From Ipomoea triloba (lineage: Eukaryota; Streptophyta; Magnoliopsida; Solanales; Convolvulaceae): 64,000 nt of DNA. Positions 56,200 through 64,000 of this stretch are shown here, piece by piece (the first letter of the stretch is position 1; each line of letters starts with the position of its first letter). The position numbers were made by a program, and so were the translations under genes. The stretch covers positions 17,511,631 to 17,575,630 of the forward strand of contig NC_044927.1 of assembly GCF_003576645.1 (NCBI RefSeq), written 5' to 3'. A model generated the notes under the pieces. The model saw only the letters and a program-made list of their open reading frames with translations, did no database searches and was not told the DNA's origin.

Positions 56200-56650
56200 A
56201 TCTAATTATAAAAATTTTAATAGTCAATGACGAAACGCGATTTATGTATAATAGTCAAGGAAACAAAATTGATTTTTTTTTTTTACTTACAATAATGAAC
56301 TTATTTTTTCGTTATGAGGAGAACAAATATTTTTTTCGAAGGATCAGACAAAGACGGGTCTAGATCTCCTGCGGGAATGGAGATCCTTCCATTGATAGAT
56401 AAGAGGCCCCCTTGAACAAATTCTTAAAGGTTAGGTTACCGCCTCTAGGAGAATGGAAACTCATTTTCTTTCGGGATTCCCCTTTTCTTGCTAAAGACTG
56501 TCACGAGCTGGATTCGAACCAACGCTTCCCAGATTCACGAAAACACCGTATTGAAACGATCGTGACTTTAAAAAAGAAAGAAGAGAAAGAATGGGAAAAT
56601 TTCTATATGAAACCGAGATAGTTACCTTTCAGAAAATTCTAACGATAGGG
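56200..56650. other. Organelle-like segment with a tRNA-like remnant
   Basis: The composition and gene-remnant look resemble plastid or mitochondrial intergenic DNA. On the minus strand 56566-56500 has a perfect 7-bp acceptor stem (GTCACGA / TCGTGAC), a 5-bp T stem and a TTCGAAT T loop, but only 36 nt between acceptor and T arm, too short for D and anticodon arms. I could not name the tRNA or the organelle source. Confidence 0.35.
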
Positions 56651-56701
56651 AAAATGATACACTAGTAAGTTATATATTTACAGATATATTTACCTACAGT
56701 A

Positions 56702-56755
56702 ATAAATAAATAAATAAATAAATAAATACGGAGTAAATATAAATACAAATATAAA

Positions 56756-56806
<51 letters not shown>
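56702..56806. repeat. (AATA)n and (TA)n microsatellites
   Basis: (AATA)n at about 56702-56729 and (TA)n at about 56759-56806. Confidence 0.95.
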
Positions 56807-56809
<3 letters not shown>

Positions 56810-56940
56810 ATGACTTTATATATATGTAGATTTATTTTTAAATTGAAAAATCATATCATTATGGTGTCATTTATAATATCTCAGTTATTTTTTTAACGAT
56901 ATACTTTTTATGCATTAACTTTAATTTATTTGTTTAAAAA

Positions 56941-56996
56941 AAAAGAAGAAGAAGAAGAAGAAGAAGAAGAAGAAGAAGAAGAAGAAGAAGAAGAAA
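56941..56996. repeat. (AAG)n microsatellite
   Basis: About 54 bp of AAG after a T/A-rich stretch. Confidence 0.95.
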
Positions 56997-56999
56997 AAC

Positions 57000-58590
57000 T
57001 AAACAAAAAATTTAAGGAGGTAAATTTTTAGACCAGGGTTCACCTAATTAAGTTCATCATTGGGGGCTTAATAGGTGCCTAGTTCCTAGGCCGCCTTGAC
57101 AAACCCCTAGGTGCACAACTAAAATTACTTGTTGTTGTTGTTATTGTTATTGTTATTTTTGTTGCCTATCTTGGTTTTCTAAAAAACTTTTAACATGTAT
57201 TCTCTTCATAAAACATAATACATATTTTAAAAAAATATTTTAACCACAACCATAGAAAACGAAACAAATAATATTTAAAAATAATAATAATAATAATAAT
57301 AATAGCCGCTTATGGCTCCTAGTGAATAAACGACATTAAAAGCTGATTTTCGTATTTGATCTTTACTCCAGCCTAAGGGTGGCTAGGCGACTACTTAAGT
57401 CAATTTTTTTACAACACTTCCAAAAAATAAAAATAAAAAAAAATAAAAAACCTCGTTCGTGAACATATCATAATATTTAAGGATATTATTTGTTACTATT
57501 TTTATTTTTCATTCATTTTTTAAAAAACTTTCAATGTCATCAGAAGATTAAAGAATAATAGAAATAAATATTAAATTATTCGGTTGGATTTTGCAGTTCA
57601 TATTTTGATTTTCGATTCCAATAGTTATTTGATCCAAAATTATTTCAATTATAAACGTAACTATGAAAATGAAATTAAAAAAAAAAGTTAATTTAAATTT
57701 TATACTTTATAAATATCAAGGTGGGTGTCAAATTATCAAACTAAATATATTTGATTTTCGCTTTGGTCAAAAATAATAATAATGCACATCCACCCTCTTG
57801 TAGTGATGGCTTGCGTGAGTGGTATAAACATTATTCAACATAATTAGTGATTGTTAGAGGCAAGATGTTGGGTGTTTAGTGACAATGATTAGACTTTTCG
57901 TAGTATTTTGTGATTGTAAAAAAAAAAAAAAAAAACATCATTATTAAAGAAAAATGGTCATTTATATTCACAATTTATATGCAAATTTTATATTTGTAAT
58001 ACAAATGGTAATAAATGTCACAACATTGTATAGTAATTAATTATTCAATCAATTATGAATTAATTAAATAAAAACTCATAAACTCAAGTACAAATATCAT
58101 TATTCATTACTAAATAAGTCCTAAGGCCTCGAAAGGATTGGTGTAGTGTGTGGAACATGATTATCATATTAAAATGTCGTAAGTTTGATTTTTTCTAATA
58201 CCTTCTCAGTTGTGCTTGTTATTCAAAGTCTTCCTAGAATAGTAGATGTAAATATTTCTTATAAGGCGGCAACCCTCAATCAAGTTGATTAGACAATTGA
58301 CTTAGTAACCACAATGTTTGAGCTAGTTATTCGTTATAGACAACATAGACTAATTTATCACGTTGTGGTCATTTGTCAACTAGAGTCACAAGGCAAGTTT
58401 CACCAAGAACACATTCAAATAGCGGTTGCTAACATTCCCATAAAAAATCATAAGTTTAACTCACAACCAATCGATCAAATTAAAACAAATAATAATAATA
58501 ATAATAAAACTCAGATCAGCATTAAATAAGTATGCTACAGTGAAAAGACTCTTTATTAGCCACCGGAAAACTGCCCGGAGTGCCCTGCTT
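57000..58590. other. AT-rich intergenic stretch
   Basis: A fragment at about 57030-57145 (cctaggccgcc, cctaggtgcacaac, then a run of GTT/ATT triplets) looks like the 3' end of a retroposon, and a related cctaagcgctaggcgccgcc occurs at about 55952. Otherwise only poly-A runs (57919-57937) and no gene. Confidence 0.4.
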
Positions 58591-58595
58591 GAACA

Positions 58596-58640
58596 ACAAG
58601 GGAGGGAGGGGGGCCGCCCGGGGTGGGGGAGGGGAGGTTA
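58596..58640 (+). other. G-rich tract
   Basis: GGGAGGGAGGGGGG is followed by GGGGTGGGGGAGGGGAGG within 45 bp. Several G3+ runs with short loops could form a quadruplex on the plus strand. Confidence 0.6.
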
Positions 58641-58649
58641 GGGCAGCTC

Positions 58650-59436
58650 TCTTCCCTCTTTTTCTTTAGATGTTTTTAAAAAAAAAAAATTGGTACGTTT
58701 TATTATATATTATATAATTTCAGATATGAAATTTTATAATGCAGATATGGTCTGATTTAGATTCTACCTTTTTATGGTGACTTTGTATTATATTATATAC
58801 ACCTTTTTTCTACGATTTAAAAAAAAAATCTCTCTTTTCTCATTTTTTTTATGGTGATTTTGATTGCTTTTCCTCACGTATGGAAGTAACATTGGATTTT
58901 GAAATTTTCAATTAGCCTTGTGGATATTTACCTGAATCTATTTAATATGAATTTACTTTTTTGGGTGATAATGATTAGTGGGTTGGGGGTGGGTTTTAGA
59001 AAATTAAACGCACAATAGGTTGAATTAGATTCAGGTTTTATGTACAAAACTCACCTAAAATCCTACCAATTCATCATATGTGTGTGTTTGTGTGTGTGTT
59101 TATATGAAAAATACACACATAATCCGATTCATATGAGAAATACTCCCTAGGTGAGAATTGTGATCTAATTTGAGTTATCCTGGGCAAAATATGATGGCTA
59201 AGATTTAATGCTTATTTAATTACAGTTTTTTTTTAAATTTAAGTGACAGGAGTAATGGATCTGTAAATTTCTTCATCGTTTCCTTGCATAGAGTTTCCTT
59301 AGGCTTTATACTCCTTGATTTTAAGGAGATTTATCAAGAAAGTTTTATCATTTCCGTCTAGAGCTCTTGTTGCCTCACTTCAATTTCTGGTTGGGATTTT
59401 CTGTCGTTGGTTGTGAGCTTTCGCCATGAACTCAAG

Positions 59437-59487
<51 letters not shown>

Positions 59488-60590
59488 TTGTGGTTCGTTG
59501 GAGTATGCTTTTGATTAGGTTTGTTGATGAATTTGTGATTCTGGGGGAGTGCGCACCGTAGCTCGTTGAGATGTGCATTGGTGCGCTAAATTTGGTGCAA
59601 CATAAGGCTTTGGGTTGTGCATTGGTTGGAGGGCATCGGGTATGCGTTTGAAGATTTTTTTTTTTTTTGGTCGTTGGGGGATATTTGTCAGAAATGGGGC
59701 ATTGTAGGTTGTGAAGATGTGCATTATTAGTGCGTTTAGTGCGATGCATCATAGGATGTTGGGATGTGCATTGGTTGGAGGTGGTCGGTTGTGCATTGCA
59801 CGGTCTGTTTTGTGTAGTTTAGGGGTTATGGGTTAGGGTTTATGGTTTATGGTTTTGGGTTTATTGTTTAGGGGTTTATGGTTTAGAGGTTTAAGGTCTG
59901 CACTTACAAAATGTTGTACATGTTTGTACTCCAAGAGGTACAATAGTGCATTGCTAGCGATAATGGTGTGCATTTTGTGTGATAGTTTCGTGCATGCAAT
60001 GTTAGTGTTTAGGTTGTTTTTGCAAAAACTTTGCGAAATGGATGTACAATAAATGAGCTATTGATGCATTACATTCGGTATAGAAATAGTAAAATAAGTA
60101 CTAGTATGTAGTTAATTTGCTAACTTTTTACTATTTATATTTTTAAACTAGTAAGTTTATTTTTTTAAATTACCAATTTAATTATTATATTTGAATAGTT
60201 CTATTAGTTTATTTTTTAATATAACTAATAATTTTTTTTATTTTTTTATGTGTAAGTAATTTATATATTATTTATGAAATTCTTTTTTAATCTAAAAACT
60301 TAATAAGTCTCAATCAAGGTTATATCCTTGATTTATGTCCCTCTTTCTATATGCTAATAAATTTGTACATTTTACTTTAAATGTTGTACACTTCAATGTT
60401 ATTAGACAAAATTGTCCCTACTACATTGTTGTTATACAAAACTACCCTTACACCGTTATAACACCGTTAGCTTTTAACTCCATCATTATTATCATACACC
60501 TATATCTATCATATCATTTTCCTATTCCTTAATTATCATTTTAGTAAAATTATTATATAATTAATTTAATAGTTAATTATATTTTAATTA
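58650..60590. other. AT-rich intergenic stretch
   Basis: (TTA)n lies at 59437-59488. 59560-60000 is rich in gtgcatt words and has a short series of ttagggtttatggttt-type repeats at about 59820-59895. No gene. Confidence 0.5.
59437..59488. repeat. (TTA)n microsatellite
   Basis: About 52 bp of TTA. Confidence 0.95.
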
Positions 60591-60596
60591 AATTTC

Positions 60597-60914
60597 TATA
60601 CATGGTAAATCATAAATCATATATGTGTGTGTATAAAATACATATACTATATTTGTATATATAATTTGAATTAAAAATTTTAATTATTTATATTTATTAA
60701 TGTTTTAATATTGAGCATGAACTTTCGCGTATATATATATATATATATATATATATTCTATATATACATGGTAAATCATAAATCATATATGTGTGTATAA
60801 AATAAATATACTATATTTGTATATATAATTAGAATTAAAAATTTTAATTATTTATATTTATTAATGTTTTAATATTGGGCATGAACTTTCGTGCATCGCG
60901 CGTACAAATACTAG
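60597..60914 (+). repeat. Two-copy 166-bp tandem repeat with a Helitron-like 3' end
   Basis: Units starting acatggtaaatcataaatca at about 60600 and 60766 are nearly identical, with (TA)n between. The second ends in a short hairpin (CGTGC-atc-GCGCG, 60890-60902) followed 8 bp later by CTAG (60911-60914) and T, the signature of a Helitron 3' terminus. The matching 5' TC end was not fixed. Confidence 0.5.
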
Positions 60915-62289
60915 TAAGATAATAAGTAGTACGTGGTGGTTATTTGTAGTGGGCACCCATACCAAGTGAGGTGAGGGTGTGTTTTGAAAAAGTCCACTTG
61001 ATACAAGTAAGAGATGGATGTAGGAGGAAAAAGTATAAGATGGATTAAGTGAAGAATGTAATTCTCTTTAACTCACTGATCCATTGTTATTCCTAAATGT
61101 CATCATGTCCCAAATATTACATCAATTCAATATTCATATTGAAACCTATAGCGTTGATGAAAACGTATTAAATGTGAGATTTTAATATTCTTTTTTTTTT
61201 TATCAACAGTTTTGAGTGAAATATTTTAATTCTTTGTATAACATATATGTACTATACTTTCTTATATTTTTGAGATTCACGTTTATTATTTGATTATTTT
61301 AAAAATTGTAGACATGCCAAAAGACTTTAACAAATTGAATGTCGTGAATTGAATGATTGATTCATGATCAATGTTATATGTACCCAATTTTTTGTTCACA
61401 ACTTTACAAGTAACTAATATATAAATATTACTCCGTATTTAGAGTTGTAAAGTCATATCTACACGTGTAAATTTGTAAATAAATTTTGTGTCTAAATGCT
61501 TTTTTAATTACAATGACAATTCGATATTTCCTTTTCGGTAGAAATCTACCTAAAAAAAAAAACAAAAAATAAACTATTTGTATACAACTATTAAAATACC
61601 AACTCAATAACTTGAGACATTTGATAAATGAAATGATAATATAACTGTATGGTTAAAGGTACACTATCTAAATTGAATCTGAATTAGTCTCATAACACTC
61701 AAAGTTGAAGCAAACAAAATAAACAAGTGAAGAAAAGCCATAAGTATTAGTCATTAGAATATAGTCCGTTGGACAGTTCAGTTGGTTTTTAGGTGGTAGA
61801 TTATGGAAAAGAACATAAGATCAGATTCTAGCAAGAGTAGCAGTCGCAATGTTCATGAGAGTTACATCCAATGTAGTGAACTACTAGGCAGTTGTTCATT
61901 CATTTAATGAATTACTGAGTTATTGTGATTTATCCTTCCACTATCATGTTGATTTGGAATATGGCGGTCCTTGAGGCCCTTAGGCAAGTAAATTAAGATA
62001 TAGATTGCCCTGTGAGGTCTAATTCTTCTCACATGCATATTTATTAGTATATTTATCAAAATAAATTGGTACGTTACAACTCATGATACATGTTATATAC
62101 TCGTATCTAAGTTAAGTTATGTTAGTACATATTATTTTGAAAATTACTTAATTTAATTAGTACTACTCTCCAAATTCTAAACACATACACACGCATATAG
62201 GTTTAGGTTCAAATGCAGCCATGTTCTCCCATGCAGTCATACAGATATATTATATAACAGTAGAATGAGATAAGATCGGACGGATCGAA
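60915..62289. other. AT-rich intergenic stretch
   Basis: No ORF, RNA gene or repeat that I can support. Confidence 0.5.
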
Positions 62290-62505
62290 ATCAATGCAGA
62301 TGAGAAAAACATGGGGGCAATTTTGTAATTTTATCAATAATGTATGTTTCTGTGGTGCATTAAGTGCTATTGAGTGGTGCACTTATGAGTGCTCCGTGGT
62401 GCATTACTTGATGCTCTGTAGTGTACCACCAAGTGGCTGGAAATCAATCAAAAGAGAAAAAATACGGTGGCTTTTTTGTAATTTTGTGCACAATGTATAT
62501 TTCGA
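62290..62505 (+). repeat. Tandem ~150-bp repeat, copy 1 and start of copy 2
   Basis: Copy 1 (from aatcaatgcagatgagaaaa) and copy 2 (from aatcaatcaaaagagaaaaa) share ttttgtaatttt, caatgtat-ttc and gtggtgca-taagtgct blocks. Copy 2 is interrupted by the solo LTR and resumes at 63878. Confidence 0.75.
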
Positions 62506-63877
62506 TGTTAAGAACAAATGTATTTTAGATTTTGATGATACTAAAAGTTAGAAATTTTAGTCCCCAATTGATTTTATCTTTTAGACTTAGGAACTCTTTT
62601 TACAATTCAGAATAGTCTAAATGATTAATTTGAGAGGTTACGTTTCGGATAGACAAGTTAGTCTAAATGTTAACATGAATGGTTACGTTTCGGATAGTCA
62701 AGAGAGTCTTCGAAGAGTTGAAGATTAGAAGAGTTCGAGAAGAAGAATCAAAGTGTTGAAGATCTCAAGACCGAAAGCTTGCAAATGCCGAATGGTAGAA
62801 GGGCCTACCTTTCGAGTAAAAGGGAATGTCAGGAGGAGCGAATGGTAAGAATAACCATTCTTAACTGAAAGGTAGCAAAGTGTTAAGGTTCAAAACATTG
62901 ACTCAAATAGTGCAAGTTAACCATTCGAAAACAACTGCTCGAGACATTCTCTAAGCCAACAATTCGAAACCTTAAAACGTTATTGCTTTAGGGAAGAATG
63001 TGACCAAGGCAAAGAGAGTCCTAAGTACACATCCTAGGGGAGATTTTCCTAAAAAAGCCTAGACATTTGTGTAGAACAAAAAGATATGTTCAATGCAAAT
63101 TAAGTTGTTTAACGGTTGGAATGTCTGACATGCAAAAACTATTTTTAGGAAAAGTCTCTACCTGTTGGGTTATAGACGTTTGAAATAAGTTCCCCTCCAA
63201 TGAATGTATTTCAAAACACTTATAAATACCTTCATTCAAGACTAAAGAAGGTGCTGGTCCATTAAGTGAAAAATATTCCCTCAAGTGCTCAAAGTTTTCA
63301 AGTTTTATACATTTCGTGACCAGTTAAAGAGAGAGAGAGACAAAAAGCTACAAAGTTATATCCATATTTAGAAGCTTGGACTACTCAAACGTGAAGATCA
63401 AGTTCATCATTTAAAGCCAAGCTTTCTCGTTGGGGATAGAAGAATTATTTTCTTCAAACCTTTGTAACTCTACTAGGTAGAAGTAGAAAGAAGCGGAGTA
63501 AACTTAGTGTTAAGTTGAAAACCATGTGAAGTTCAAGGCGGATTGGAGTAGGCTAAGTTGGTCGAACCACTCTAAAAATTCTCTCCATCTCTCTATTCTT
63601 TACTTTACTGCGTATTTTTTTTTAATATTCTATCACATTCGAATCATAACATTTTTTTTTGTTTCAAAAACCACCATAACATTTAAAAGAATAAAACAAA
63701 TTACGTGCAAACCACTTAAAATAATTAATAATATTTATTGTGCATTCTCTACGAAACGTTGAAGTAATCATTCGTTTTACTTGAACAAATCGTTAACATT
63801 TTCAAAACCTTACAAATTTATTCACCCCCCCCCCACCCCTCTCTAGAAACTTGTACCCCAACTCTTTGGGACAAACA
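62506..63877 (+). repeat. SIRE-like solo LTR (1372 bp)
   Basis: It starts TGTTAAGAACAAATG and ends after a C-rich run with TTTGGGACAAACA, the same design as the LTR at 786-2712. Flanks are TTCGA (left) and TTCGG (right), a 5-bp duplication with one mismatch. Joining the flanks restores a continuous second copy of the host tandem repeat, which confirms both edges. No internal element sequence. Confidence 0.85.
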
Positions 63878-64000
63878 TTCGGTGGTGCACTAAGTGCTAA
63901 TGTGTGGTGCATTTATGAGTGAATTGTGGTGCACCACCAAAATGAAAAAAAAAAAAAAAAGCGGTGGCAGAGTTCAATATACCCGTTAAGTAGTGGAATA
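63878..64000 (+). repeat. Tandem repeat, rest of copy 2 and start of copy 3
   Basis: ggtggtgcactaagtgctaa and following gtggtgca words match copy 1. A poly-A run and gcggtggcag then start a further unit that runs off the window. Confidence 0.65.

Noticed and set aside
56412..56621. 69-codon frame with an ELDSNQRF stretch
   Set aside because: That stretch is the translation of the tRNA-like T arm region, a well-known type of false protein match.

Overview
The window is nuclear DNA of a flowering plant, probably a eudicot. It has a 21-exon housekeeping gene with plant-style splice sites, Athila, Tat, SIRE and Tekay-like LTR retrotransposons, hAT and MITE remnants, and a piece of the plant mitochondrial nad3-rps12 cluster. 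I do not assign a species. The only intact cellular gene I can support is CTP synthase (48780-53896, minus). Nearly everything from 1 to about 46300 is nested retrotransposon DNA, and most of 54480-64000 is AT-rich intergenic DNA with MITEs, microsatellites and a solo LTR.

Layout. 1-2712: 3' end of a SIRE/Maximus-type Ty1/copia element (last ORF, polypurine tract, 1.9-kb LTR). 2713-2900: mitochondrial nad3/rps12 fragment, followed by a reversed LTR piece (2901-3049). 3050-5372: decayed Ty3/gypsy copy with gag and protease but no polymerase (minus). 5373-13477: Athila-type element (minus) without pol but with the ATHILA-family ORF. 13953-23084: complete-ended Athila-type element (minus; LTRs of 1320 and 1317 bp, perfect 5-bp TSD, tRNA-Asp primer site) with a frameshifted pol. 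23085-28330: intergenic DNA with repeats, including a 146-bp duplication around a single N that looks like an assembly artefact.

28338-31806: hAT transposase remnant broken by a short SINE-like insertion, itself broken by a 2.6-kb solo LTR. 31818-37850: gag-only Ty3/gypsy element (plus) with an open gag of 338 codons. 37851-46330: Tat-like gag remnant interrupted by a complete-ended Ty1/copia element (38110-46097, minus), whose protease/integrase junction is split by a second solo LTR (41979-44422). 46525-48121: a degenerate minisatellite and a long-TIR MITE. 48780-54370: CTP synthase with a putative TATA box and a CT/CTT-rich leader. 54481-55631: three MITEs packed upstream of its promoter. 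62506-63877: a SIRE-like solo LTR inside a small tandem repeat.

Functionally, one pyrimidine-nucleotide gene sits in repeat-rich DNA. The mobile elements are mostly broken. Three solo LTRs and several gag-only or pol-only derivatives point to recombination and deletion among related families. Insertion order can be read from target-site duplications in at least four nests.
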